A DNA stretch of 39,553 nucleotides from an uncultured Clostridia bacterium (GTDB lineage Bacteria; Bacillota; Dehalobacteriia; UBA4068; CALXSR01). Under the pieces are notes generated by a model that did not search any database, was not told the DNA's origin, and was given only the letters and a program-made list of their open reading frames with translations. This document shows, one piece after another, positions 17,600 through 25,893 of this stretch. Within the stretch, counting starts at the first letter, position 1; each line of letters starts with the position of its first letter. The position numbers were made by a program, and so were the translations under genes. The stretch covers positions 1 to 39,553 of the forward strand of contig CALXSR010000045.1 of the NCBI GenBank assembly GCA_944391215.1, in the 5' to 3' direction.

Positions 17600-17627
17600 A
17601 GCCTCAATCGGAGGGAGGGAAACAGTA

Positions 17628-17804
17628 ATGAGTGAAGTTAGAGTAGGCAAAAATGAATCTTTGGATAGCGCATTGCGGCGCTTTAAACGTACTTGCCAAA
17701 AATCGGGTGTTATGGCGGAAATCCGCAAACATGAACACTATGAGAAACCCAGCGTAAAAAGAAAAAAGAAAGCAGAAGCTGCTAGAAAACGCAAATGGAA
17801 TTAA
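17628..17804 (+). CDS. rpsU: 30S ribosomal protein S21
   Basis: S21 is a small basic protein of the 30S subunit involved in initiation. The 58-aa product reads [20 protein letters not shown] at the start and continues with a Cys-containing RTCQKSGV segment. It ends in a very basic tail ([15 protein letters not shown]). ATG 17628 follows GGAGGGAGGG. It has its own promoter and terminator, so it can be expressed separately from the mtaB-HIT genes. In B. subtilis yqeY follows rpsU; here nfeD follows directly. Confidence 0.97.
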   Translation: MSEVRVGKNESLDSALRRFKRTCQKSGVMAEIRKHEHYEKPSVKRKKKAEAARKRKWN

Positions 17805-17811
17805 AAAAGCA

Positions 17812-17846
17812 AAAACCCGACAATTTTTTGTCGGGTTTTATTTTTT
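17812..17846 (+). terminator. Terminator after rpsU
   Basis: AAAACCCGACA (17812-17822) pairs with TGTCGGGTTTT (17829-17839) around a 6-nt loop, followed by a T-run to 17846. The rest of the gap to nfeD (17847-17943) is AT-rich with a weak CTAATTT/AAATTAG repeat. I see no clear promoter or gene in it. Confidence 0.93.
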
Positions 17847-17959
17847 ATAAAACTACATATAATACATGTAAAATACGCATAAACAGGCAGGAAAATAATA
17901 GGAAACAGCTAATTTAATATAAATATAACTCAAATTAGGGGCAGAAAGGAGTTGAAAGA

Positions 17960-19339
17960 ATGAAGAAAAAGACAGTTGGTATTATCGCTTTTTTGCTTAT
18001 TTTGTTATTGGCTTTCCCCGCTTTTGCAGCGCCCAATGACGCTTCGGATACCGTGCCGGCAAAACCGTTGGTTTACATTATTCCTATTGAAGAAGAGATT
18101 GATGGGCAGATGAGTAATTTGGTAGCCAGAGGTTTTGCAGAGGCTAAAGAGCTTGGTGCGGCTTTGGTTGTTTTAGATATTGATACGTTTGGCGGCTATG
18201 TGGATGCGGCAATAGCCATTAAAAATACTGTAATTGCCCAAAGTTTAGAAACATTGGCATTTGTAGACGGCAAAGCAATTTCGGCCGGTTCTTTAATTGC
18301 CTTTTCTGGGAAACAGTTGGTTATGATGCCCGGTTCTACCATTGGTGCGGCCGAGCCGCGCTCTGGTGGTGTGAAAGCGGATGAAAAAGCGCTTTCTATG
18401 TGGCGTACTGAATTGGCATCTGCCGCAGAAGCCAGGGGGCGGGATGGACAAATTGCAGCGGCTATGGCCGATAGCGATATTGAAATTCCTGGATTAAAGG
18501 AAAAGGGAAAATTGCTCACTTTAACCGCAACGCAAGCTGTGGAATTGGGTATGGCAGATGGTATTGTAAACAGTTTGTATGAGGCGATTGATTTTTCTCT
18601 CGGAACAAGTGACGTTGAAATTGTAAAATTAGAACTTACGAATACTGAAAAATGGGCCGATTTTTTAACCAGCTCTACCGTTAGCGCTATTTTATTAACA
18701 ATAGGTTTGCTTGGTATTGTTTTAGAAGTGCTTACGCCTGGGTTTGGTTTGTTCGGTGCTTTGGGACTGTTCGCTTTTGGTCTATTCTTTGCCGGTAGCT
18801 TTATCGCTGGTTACTCAGCTTGGTTGGCCTTGTTTTTGTTCTTAATTGGTTTGGTGCTTATTATTATGGAGATTTTTGTTATTCCAGGTTTTGGTGTTGC
18901 CGGAATTAGCGGCGCTGTAGCGGTTGTTTTAGCAGTTGTGTTTGCTTCTCCCAGCATTGGGCAAGCCTTTTTATCGCTCTTTATCGCTTTGGTTGCTACC
19001 GTGATATTAACGGCAATTACCCTGAAGAATAAAAAGACGCGTAAAGTGTGGAGCAAACTTATTTTAAAACAAAAACAGGAAAACAAGGATGGTTATGAGG
19101 TACAAAATGAAACGGCAATGAAATATTTGCAAAAGCAAGGAATTGCGGCTACCGTATTGCGGCCCTCTGGTACCGGTATTTTTGAAGGTGAGCGAATCGA
19201 CGTGGTTACAGAGGGGGAATTTATCGCTCCCGGCGCTGTAATTGAAGTGGTAAAAGTAGAAGGAACCAGGGTAGTCGTAAAAGAAGTGAAACTGGATAAG
19301 GAAGATACCAAACCCAATATTCCAGATTTTGATAAATAA
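17960..19339 (+). CDS. NfeD-family membrane serine protease-like protein
   Basis: Long-form NfeD proteins combine a ClpP/SppA-like serine protease domain with membrane helices and an OB-fold, and are encoded with flotillins. The 459-aa product has a signal peptide (residues 1-23, ending AFA). The protease-like domain shows DTFGGYVDAAIAI and AISAGSLIAFS; Ser108 is the likely nucleophile, with Lys139 a possible general base. Several membrane helices lie at about 235-355 (LGIVLEVLTPGFGLFG). The C-terminal NfeD OB-fold is at about 375-445 (GIAATVLRPSGTGIFEG). It corresponds to B. subtilis yqeZ, which precedes yqfA in the same way. floA starts 18 nt later. Confidence 0.92.
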   Translation: MKKKTVGIIAFLLILLLAFPAFAAPNDASDTVPAKPLVYIIPIEEEIDGQMSNLVARGFAEAKELGAALVVLDIDTFGGYVDAAIAIKNTVIAQSLETLAFVDGKAISAGSLIAFSGKQLVMMPGSTIGAAEPRSGGVKADEKALSMWRTELASAAEARGRDGQIAAAMADSDIEIPGLKEKGKLLTLTATQAVELGMADGIVNSLYEAIDFSLGTSDVEIVKLELTNTEKWADFLTSSTVSAILLTIGLLGIVLEVLTPGFGLFGALGLFAFGLFFAGSFIAGYSAWLALFLFLIGLVLIIMEIFVIPGFGVAGISGAVAVVLAVVFASPSIGQAFLSLFIALVATVILTAITLKNKKTRKVWSKLILKQKQENKDGYEVQNETAMKYLQKQGIAATVLRPSGTGIFEGERIDVVTEGEFIAPGAVIEVVKVEGTRVVVKEVKLDKEDTKPNIPDFDK

Positions 19340-19357
19340 AAATAGGAGGACAGATTT

Positions 19358-20341
19358 ATGCCATTAAGTGTTGCGATTCCGGGAATTATCACTATTGTGA
19401 TTATTTTAATCATTTTAATGTTAATTCTCCATTTTATTCCCATTGGTTTGTGGATCTCGGCTTTGGCGGCTGGCGCTAAAGTTGGGATTATTGATTTGAT
19501 TGGTATGCGTTTACGGCGTGTATCACCCGCTAAAATTGTAAATCCTTTAATTAAAGCGGAAAAAGCCGGGTTGGATGTTGGAGTAGGTAAATTAGAAGCG
19601 CATTATTTAGCAGGTGGTAATGTGGATCGGGTGGTAAATGCGCTTATTGCTGCAGAACGTGCGAATATTCCATTGCCCTTTGAAAGAGCTGCAGCAATCG
19701 ATTTAGCTGGTCGTAATGTATTAGAAGCAGTACAAATGAGCGTTAATCCGCGCGTTATTGAAACACCGGTAATTGCCGCTGTTGCGAAAGATGGGATTGA
19801 ATTAAGAGTTAAAGCGCGTGTTACGGTACGAGCTAATATTGACCGCTTAGTTGGGGGCGCCGGTGAAGAAACTATTATTGCCCGTGTTGGTGAAGGGATT
19901 GTAACCACGGTTGGTTCCAGTGAAACGCATAAAGCGGTTTTAGAAAATCCTGATACCATTTCCCGTACGGTATTGGCCAAAGGGCTAGATGCAGGTACGG
20001 CATTTGAAATCTTATCTATTGATATTGCCGATGTAGATATCGGAAGAAATATTGGGGCGCAATTGCAAACGGATCAAGCGGAAGCGGATAAGAGAATTGC
20101 TCAAGCAAAAGCAGAAGAAAGACGCGCTATGGCAGTTGCAAAAGAACAAGAAATGAAAGCAGCCGTGCAGGAAATGCGCGCTAAAGTAGTAGAAGCTGAA
20201 GCAGATGTGCCAAAAGCAATGGCTGACGCTTTCCGTAATGGTCGTTTGGGTGTGATGGATTATTATAATATGCGCAATATTGAAGCGGATACAAATATGC
20301 GTTCTGGTATCGCCGGCCTTAACAAAGAGGAAAACAAGTAA
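19358..20341 (+). CDS. floA: Flotillin-like protein FloA
   Basis: FloA is a membrane scaffold protein forming functional membrane microdomains. The 327-aa product has an N-terminal membrane-inserted segment (about residues 5-40) and [20 protein letters not shown] typical of the YqfA family. An SPFH/PHB-like domain follows, then an Ala/Glu-rich coiled coil (about 230-285). The tail contains [19 protein letters not shown], also a family mark. It is preceded by AGGAGGA and tightly follows nfeD, a conserved pairing. In B. subtilis this operon responds to sigma-W; I see no clear sigma-W promoter here. Confidence 0.97.
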   Translation: MPLSVAIPGIITIVIILIILMLILHFIPIGLWISALAAGAKVGIIDLIGMRLRRVSPAKIVNPLIKAEKAGLDVGVGKLEAHYLAGGNVDRVVNALIAAERANIPLPFERAAAIDLAGRNVLEAVQMSVNPRVIETPVIAAVAKDGIELRVKARVTVRANIDRLVGGAGEETIIARVGEGIVTTVGSSETHKAVLENPDTISRTVLAKGLDAGTAFEILSIDIADVDIGRNIGAQLQTDQAEADKRIAQAKAEERRAMAVAKEQEMKAAVQEMRAKVVEAEADVPKAMADAFRNGRLGVMDYYNMRNIEADTNMRSGIAGLNKEENK

Positions 20342-20375
20342 AAAAATAGATGCTCTTTTGTAAGGAGGTGGACGC

Positions 20376-20906
20376 TTGGATTCAATTCTAATTATTATTG
20401 CCATTTGGGTACTATCAGCTTTGTTTGGTGATGCCAAAAATAAGAAAAAGAAAGAGGAACAAAAACAGAAAGAATTAAGAAGACGTCAAATAAAACAGCA
20501 AATGGAAAATATTCCTACCGAACCAGTGCTGATAGAAGATAAAAAAACTGTGGAGAAAGTGCCGTCGCAAATGCGTTCTGCTAAGCAAAAAAAACAGCAG
20601 GCAAAAGGCAAATTAGCGGAAAAGGCCAAGAAGCAACTGATACCATCACCTGTTATGCAAGCGGATATTTGTCCTATTGAGCAGGAGTTGGAAGAAGAGA
20701 AAGGTTCTGGGTTGCAACAAGGAGAGAGCGTTTTTAATCCGGTTCGACTGTTTAGTGAAGAAGAATATATACAAATTGACAAGGAAAAATTACGTGAAAG
20801 CTTAAGTATGCGTCGCCAACAGGAATTGGTGCAAGGTATTATTATGGCAGAAGTTTTGGGGCCGCCGGTGGCAAAAAGAAAAAATAAGTACCATGAATGC
20901 TGTTGA
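20376..20906 (+). CDS. Membrane-anchored, charged protein of unknown function
   Basis: I cannot name this protein. It starts at TTG 20376, behind a near-perfect AAGGAGGTG site, and is 176 aa long. One hydrophobic helix (residues 3-17) is followed by a very Lys/Glu/Gln-rich region likely to be helical and cytoplasmic. A C-terminal segment around residues 140-170 (RRQQELVQGIIMAEVLGPP) looks more conserved than the rest. A similar ending occurs in uncharacterised small proteins of Clostridia and Negativicutes as I recall them. It takes the place of B. subtilis yqfB after floA and ends the operon before a strong terminator, so a role with FloA/NfeD is plausible but inferred. Confidence 0.8.
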   Translation: MDSILIIIAIWVLSALFGDAKNKKKKEEQKQKELRRRQIKQQMENIPTEPVLIEDKKTVEKVPSQMRSAKQKKQQAKGKLAEKAKKQLIPSPVMQADICPIEQELEEEKGSGLQQGESVFNPVRLFSEEEYIQIDKEKLRESLSMRRQQELVQGIIMAEVLGPPVAKRKNKYHECC

Positions 20907-20950
20907 GAACGAGGCAGTAGAGGAACGCTTATTATTGTTAAGATGAAATG

Positions 20951-20990
20951 AAAAAGAAAAGGCAAATCATAAATTTGCCTTTTCTTTTTT
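20951..20990 (+). terminator. Terminator of the nfeD-floA operon
   Basis: A 17-bp perfect stem (20951-20967 with 20973-20989) closes on a 5-nt loop. It has a GC-containing core (GGCAAAT/ATTTGCC) and a pyrimidine run TTTTCTTTTTT on the 3' side. It ends where the yqfC promoter begins. Confidence 0.92.
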
Positions 20991-21018
20991 CATATTAAAC
21001 ATCCTTTGCTCATAGATT
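20990..21018 (+). promoter_or_regulatory. Sigma-E-type sporulation promoter of yqfC-yqfD
   Basis: TCATATT (20990-20996) fully matches the sigma-E -35 pattern KMATATT. After a 14-nt spacer, CATAGATT (21011-21018) matches the -10 CATACANT in seven of eight positions. Predicted initiation near 21025 leaves a leader of about 15 nt that still contains the GGGGGTG ribosome-binding site. yqfC and yqfD are sigma-E-dependent in B. subtilis. Confidence 0.75.
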
Positions 21019-21039
21019 TTGATAGTGGGGGTGTTTTTT

Positions 21040-21339
21040 TTGTTAAAAAAGAAAGAAAACAAAAAGAAAAGAAATCAAATTCGGCAAACCGTTGCGGATG
21101 TGTTAGAGTTTCCGCCTGAAGTTGCTATGGATTTGCCCAAAATTACTTTGGCTGGACAAATGCTTTTGGTAGAAAACCATAAAGGCATTATTGAATATAG
21201 TAATCAAAAAATTCGCCTAAAAGTAGGTGGCGGATGGCTGGAAATCAATGGGCAAAATATGATTTTAAAAGCAATCCGCAATGAAGAATTAGCCATAAGT
21301 GGTAAAGTAGAAAAGCTAATATTAGAAACGGGCTGGTGA
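21040..21339 (+). CDS. yqfC: Sporulation protein YqfC
   Basis: YqfC is a small sporulation protein made in the mother cell under sigma-E; its biochemical role is unknown. TTG 21040 is taken as start, giving 99 aa beginning MLKKKENKKKRN, about the length of B. subtilis YqfC. The in-frame TTG at 21019 lies before the predicted transcription start and has no ribosome-binding site, whereas GGGGGTG precedes 21040. The sequence has ADVLEFPPEVAMDLPKITL and a beta-rich YabP/YqfC core (MLLVENHKGIIEYS). yqfD follows after 10 nt, the conserved pairing. Confidence 0.92.
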   Translation: MLKKKENKKKRNQIRQTVADVLEFPPEVAMDLPKITLAGQMLLVENHKGIIEYSNQKIRLKVGGGWLEINGQNMILKAIRNEELAISGKVEKLILETGW

Positions 21340-21349
21340 GGAGAATAGT

Positions 21350-22576
21350 ATGCTTTCTGATAAATTATATCATTGGTTTTATGGCTATGCTGCGATTGAA
21401 ATAAGCGGCCGTAATTTAGAACGCTTTTTAAACTTAGTGATACAAGAAAATTTTCTTCTAGAGGAGATTGTGTGGCATAGCGATCATTTGTTAAGCGCTA
21501 TCATTAATAGAAGAGATTTGCCTTATTTAAAAGAAATTGCTGATCAAATTGGTTGTAAGGTAAAAACACGCAGTCGTATCGGTTTGCCCTTTTTACTTTC
21601 TTGGCTCAAAAAACGTTGGAGTTTCTTGTTAGGAGCATGTGTTTTTTCTTTCGGCCTGTTTTTTATGTCGTCGTTGGTTTTTTTTGTTGAAGTGGAAAGC
21701 CCAATTCCTTTGACGGTAACCAGAACCCAAGCTGTAGAAGATTTAGCAATGCAAGAAGGAATAAAATTATTTCACAGTCACTGGTTTTTAGATTTCGACC
21801 ATATCGAAAAATCTATCTTAAAAGAGTTTCCCGAACTTTCCTGGGTAGAGCTAGAACCAATCGGCAATAAATTATATATTCGGGTGGTGGAAAAGGATTT
21901 AGCGCCGCAAGGAGAAGTTAATATGCCAGTTGGTAACATTTTGGCAGTAAAAGATGCTTTAGTAGAAGAAGTTTTGGTTACCAAAGGTACGGCTGCCGTT
22001 CAACCGGGAGAAACTGTGGTAGCTGGCCAGGCCTTAATATATGGGAATGATGGGCAAAATAGGGTTACTGCTTCTGGCATTGTGCGCAGTCGGGTTTGGT
22101 ATTCTGCGGAAGGAAGCTGCCCTTTATACGAAGAGAAAGCTGTTTATACGGGGGTAAGCCAAAGACAAATTGCTTTACAAAAAAATGATGTGGTTTTTAT
22201 CCTCAGCGGTCCAGCGAACAATCCTTACCAGTATGCGGATGTGGTACAAAAGGTACAGCCCTTAATCGTTTGGAGGAAAATAGAATTGCCTGTCGAATTA
22301 GTAATAACTGATTTTTATGAGCAAAAAAAGATTGGGCAAACTTTTAATGAAACTGAAGCTTTGGCCGAAGCAGAAGCAAGAGCGCGCGACCAATTACAAA
22401 TGCAAATACCGCCAGTTTGTGAAATTATCGATATGAAAGCGATGGATATTTCTACCGATCCGCAGCGGAAAACAATCCGCATTTTGTTAGAAACAAGAGA
22501 AGATATTGGAACATTTGTGCCATTAAAGGAAGAAGAATTATTAGATGATAGGGCGGAAGTAGAAGAAATGAAATAA
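21350..22576 (+). CDS. yqfD: Sporulation protein YqfD
   Basis: YqfD is a mother-cell sporulation membrane protein conserved in spore formers and linked to engulfment-stage functions. The 408-aa product has a cytoplasmic N-terminal domain (about 1-85) and one clear membrane helix (about 92-113). An extracytoplasmic part follows, with a POTRA-like segment (LKEFPELSWVELEPIGNKLY) and a beta-rich domain. The N-terminal part resembles SpoIVA-independent YqfD proteins in its GRNLERFLNL pattern. ATG 21350 follows GAGGAG. It is cotranscribed with yqfC from the sigma-E-like promoter; no terminator separates it from phoH. Confidence 0.92.
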   Translation: MLSDKLYHWFYGYAAIEISGRNLERFLNLVIQENFLLEEIVWHSDHLLSAIINRRDLPYLKEIADQIGCKVKTRSRIGLPFLLSWLKKRWSFLLGACVFSFGLFFMSSLVFFVEVESPIPLTVTRTQAVEDLAMQEGIKLFHSHWFLDFDHIEKSILKEFPELSWVELEPIGNKLYIRVVEKDLAPQGEVNMPVGNILAVKDALVEEVLVTKGTAAVQPGETVVAGQALIYGNDGQNRVTASGIVRSRVWYSAEGSCPLYEEKAVYTGVSQRQIALQKNDVVFILSGPANNPYQYADVVQKVQPLIVWRKIELPVELVITDFYEQKKIGQTFNETEALAEAEARARDQLQMQIPPVCEIIDMKAMDISTDPQRKTIRILLETREDIGTFVPLKEEELLDDRAEVEEMK

Positions 22577-22641
22577 GTTTAAAAAAATACTTTTCCCATA
22601 TACTATATAAAATGTCATATTTTAGATGAGGAGGCTTCGGG

Positions 22642-23607
22642 TTGCCAAATCAAAATGAGTGTAATGAATTACGTTTACCATTACCAGATAACGGACAAGT
22701 TCCAATCATTTCAGGGCAAAATGATGAATATTTTATTGCATTAGAAAATGCTTTGCAGGTGAAAATTATTTTGCGCGGGGAAGAATTATTATTATCTGGC
22801 GCTGCAGAATCCATAGAAAGGGCCGCAAGCGTATTGCAATATTTGCTTTCTTTGGCAGCAAAAGGCGTGGAAATTACCCAAAATACGATCAACTATGCTT
22901 TGCAAATTGAGGCGAAAGATTATCAAAAAGCGGCAGACTACTTAGCAGAAACGGTTTGTGTCACCCCAAAAGGGAAAAAAATAAAAGCAAAAACGATTGG
23001 GCAAAGATTGTATTTATCCGCAATTGAAAGCCATGATTTAACTTTTGCTATTGGGCCTGCCGGAACAGGTAAAACTTATTTGGCGGTAGCTATGGCGGTG
23101 GCCGCTTTAAAGAAAAGGCAAGTTAGTCGGATCATATTAGCGCGTCCTGCTGTGGAAGCCGGTGAGAAATTGGGGTTTTTACCTGGAGATTTACAAGATA
23201 AAGTAAATCCATATCTGCGGCCTGTTTATGATGGTTTGAATGATGTTTTAGGTCCGGATGCTGCGCAAAAATATATGGAAAGAGGAATTATTGAAGTAGT
23301 TCCTTTGGCTTATATGCGCGGTCGAACATTAGATGATGCCTTTATTATTTTGGATGAAGCCCAAAATACTACCTCCCAACAAATGAAAATGTTTTTAACT
23401 CGTTTAGGAATTGGTTCCAAATCAGTTATTACTGGGGATATTACGCAAATAGATTTGCCAAGAGGAGAAACTTGTGGTTTAATTGAAGCGGAAAGAAGAT
23501 TACGTGATATTCCTGAAATTGCTTTTTGTTATTTATCCAAAGTGGATGTGGTGCGCCATCCTTTGGTGCAAAAAATTATTGAAGCGTATGAAAAGAAATG
23601 GATTTAA
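22642..23607 (+). CDS. phoH: PhoH-like ATPase
   Basis: PhoH proteins are P-loop NTPases, probably acting on RNA; they often neighbour ybeY. The 321-aa product has an N-terminal KH-like region (about 15-85). The ATPase domain shows Walker A GPAGTGKT (residues 138-145) and Walker B with Asp238-Glu239 (IILDEAQNTT). TTG 22642 is the start, seven bases after GAGGAGG. The 65-nt gap after yqfD has only weak promoter-like sequence. The phoH-pgpH-ybeY order is conserved and supports a joint role in RNA or ribosome quality control, though the exact function is not established. Confidence 0.96.
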   Translation: MPNQNECNELRLPLPDNGQVPIISGQNDEYFIALENALQVKIILRGEELLLSGAAESIERAASVLQYLLSLAAKGVEITQNTINYALQIEAKDYQKAADYLAETVCVTPKGKKIKAKTIGQRLYLSAIESHDLTFAIGPAGTGKTYLAVAMAVAALKKRQVSRIILARPAVEAGEKLGFLPGDLQDKVNPYLRPVYDGLNDVLGPDAAQKYMERGIIEVVPLAYMRGRTLDDAFIILDEAQNTTSQQMKMFLTRLGIGSKSVITGDITQIDLPRGETCGLIEAERRLRDIPEIAFCYLSKVDVVRHPLVQKIIEAYEKKWI

Positions 23608-23616
23608 GGAGTTTTT

Positions 23617-25893
23617 ATGGCTGCTTGGTGGAGTAAACTAGAAGAGAAAGCCCCAGATCCTAGTAATGTGGGGAATAGTCGTATTATTCGCTTGGTATAT
23701 TGGCTGGCAATTATTTTTATTAGTTGCCTTATTTTACTTGTTGGATTTTTACCTAATTCCGTGAATCTAAAAGTTGGCGAAATTGCTACGGAAGATGTTT
23801 TTTACGAAGGGGTAAATACCCAATATATTAGTGATATTGCTACCAACCAAGCAAAAAATGATGCGGCCTTGCAGGTGGAACAAATTTATCGTTTGGACGA
23901 TCGTGTGCTGCAAAGTTTAAATGGTGATGTAATCAATATTTTTAGTTCGATTATTACGGTACAAAGCGCGTCCGGCATGGAGGATGATGCTGCCCGTATT
24001 GCATTTTTACAGGATAGTTTGGGCATTACGCTAACGGACGACGCCTTAAAAATTGCTTTGGATACGACAGAAAGCAATTTAATGCTTTGGCAGGAGCTAT
24101 TACAAAATATTTTAAACGATGGATTGAAAAACGGGGTTACTGCTGATAATTTACAACATGCAAAAGATGCCATGCTTGCTGCTATTGAAAAATTAACAGT
24201 AAGTAGTAAATGTAAAGAATTATTAACTGCTGTTTATAATAGTTTGGACATCCAACCCAATATGGTTTACGACCTGCTAGCTACTAATGAGGAACGGGAT
24301 AAGGTTATGGCTGAGGTGCAGCCAGTACAAATTACAGTAAAGCAAGGAGAAAAACTGTTAAGCAAGGGGAGCGCTGTAACAGAACAAGAGTTAGAAAAAT
24401 TACAAAAATTAGGTCTTTATGCTGATACAAATAGACTATTGCCCTTTTTAGGTTTGCTGATTTTCGTAATTGGTCTTTATGGATTACTGATCGCTTATTT
24501 GAAAGCCTTTTACCCTAAAGTTAGTAAACAGGTAAGCAATGTTATTTTGATTGGCTTATTATTCATCCTCTTCTTAATTTTAGCGAAAATATTCTGTTTA
24601 TTACAAACGTCGATTAAAACACCGTATGCTCCTTTAATCGGTTATATTATACCAACCTCCGTTTTTTCTATGTTATTTGCTGTTTTGTTTAATAATCAAA
24701 TTGCTGTTTGGGCAACCATTACGATGGGTTTATTTTTAGCGGTAATGAGCAGTGGGCAATTTATATATCCACTGTTGGGTTTAATTGGTGGTTTTGCCGG
24801 CATTTATAAAGTGTCAAAAGTAAGCCAAAGAGGGCAGCTTATGATGGCGGGCCTTTCTGTTGCGGTTGCAAATATCATTACGATTGTTGCCTGGGGTTTT
24901 ATGTGGCAGCAAAGTTCGGAAATGATATTATTTGGTATTTTAGTCGGGCTTTTAAACGGTATTTTATCATCTATTTTAACCATTGGTATTTTGCCGTTTT
25001 TAGAAAGCGCTTTTCATATTACTACTGTTATTCGGCTGTTGGAGCTGGCGAATTCCAACCATCCCTTGTTAAAACAATTGATGATGGAAGCTCCTGGTAC
25101 TTATTATCATAGTGTCTTGGTTGGAAATTTAGCGGAGATGGCCGCCGATGCAGTTGGTGCCAATTCCTTGCTTGTACGTGTTGCTTCCTATTTTCATGAT
25201 ATTGGAAAAGTAAAAAGACCAATTTTCTTTATTGAAAATCAAAAAGGGGAAAACCCTCATGATAAATTGCAACCAACTTTGAGTACTTTAATTATTACTT
25301 CCCATGTTAAAGATGGCGTAGAAATTTTAAAAGCCAATCATTTCCCGCGGGAAGTAATTGATATTGTAGAGCAGCATCATGGTAGCGGCATATTATCTTT
25401 CTTTTACAATAAAGCGTTATCTATGGAGGGGAATTCTATTGATGAAAAGAATTTCCGTTATCCGGGCCCTAAACCGCAAACCAAAGAAGCCGCTATTGTA
25501 ATGTTGGCTGATAGTGTGCAGGCTGCGGTGCAATCTATGAAAAATCCGGCAAAAGGAGCAGTGGACGGTAAAGTACGGGAAATTATTAAGGCAAAATTTG
25601 AAAGCGGCCAACTGATGGAGTGTGATTTAACTTTCCGGGATTTGAATACCATCGCGCAGGCTTTTTGTATGGTATTAGCAGGTGTGCAACATTCTAGGAT
25701 TGTTTATCCCGCAGCTGGCAAACAAGGAGAAAAGAATAAAAATGCAGTTACTGTTGAACAACCCATTGAATCTTTATCCTGGGCAAGTGGGGAAGATGGA
25801 CTTTTATCGGGCAGCGCTGATGACATGCAAGCTGATCAACATGAATCCGCGCATACAGAAACAAGTGGAGATCAGCCTAACCATAACAAATGA
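23617..25893 (+). CDS. pgpH: 7TM-HD c-di-AMP phosphodiesterase (PgpH/YqfF type)
   Basis: PgpH-type proteins hydrolyse the second messenger c-di-AMP to pApA. The 758-aa product has one N-terminal helix (about 25-45) and a long extracytoplasmic 7TMR-HDED domain (about 55-265). Seven membrane helices follow (about 268-465). The cytoplasmic HD domain has His498 (YYHSVLVGN) and His527-Asp528 (YFHDIGK), with further motifs DGVEIL and EQHHGSG. The HD domain ends around RIVYP; the last roughly 60 residues are low-complexity and polar. Most of that tail is read from DNA that also encodes the start of ybeY. ATG 23617 lies behind TAAGGAG. Confidence 0.95.
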   Translation: MAAWWSKLEEKAPDPSNVGNSRIIRLVYWLAIIFISCLILLVGFLPNSVNLKVGEIATEDVFYEGVNTQYISDIATNQAKNDAALQVEQIYRLDDRVLQSLNGDVINIFSSIITVQSASGMEDDAARIAFLQDSLGITLTDDALKIALDTTESNLMLWQELLQNILNDGLKNGVTADNLQHAKDAMLAAIEKLTVSSKCKELLTAVYNSLDIQPNMVYDLLATNEERDKVMAEVQPVQITVKQGEKLLSKGSAVTEQELEKLQKLGLYADTNRLLPFLGLLIFVIGLYGLLIAYLKAFYPKVSKQVSNVILIGLLFILFLILAKIFCLLQTSIKTPYAPLIGYIIPTSVFSMLFAVLFNNQIAVWATITMGLFLAVMSSGQFIYPLLGLIGGFAGIYKVSKVSQRGQLMMAGLSVAVANIITIVAWGFMWQQSSEMILFGILVGLLNGILSSILTIGILPFLESAFHITTVIRLLELANSNHPLLKQLMMEAPGTYYHSVLVGNLAEMAADAVGANSLLVRVASYFHDIGKVKRPIFFIENQKGENPHDKLQPTLSTLIITSHVKDGVEILKANHFPREVIDIVEQHHGSGILSFFYNKALSMEGNSIDEKNFRYPGPKPQTKEAAIVMLADSVQAAVQSMKNPAKGAVDGKVREIIKAKFESGQLMECDLTFRDLNTIAQAFCMVLAGVQHSRIVYPAAGKQGEKNKNAVTVEQPIESLSWASGEDGLLSGSADDMQADQHESAHTETSGDQPNHNK

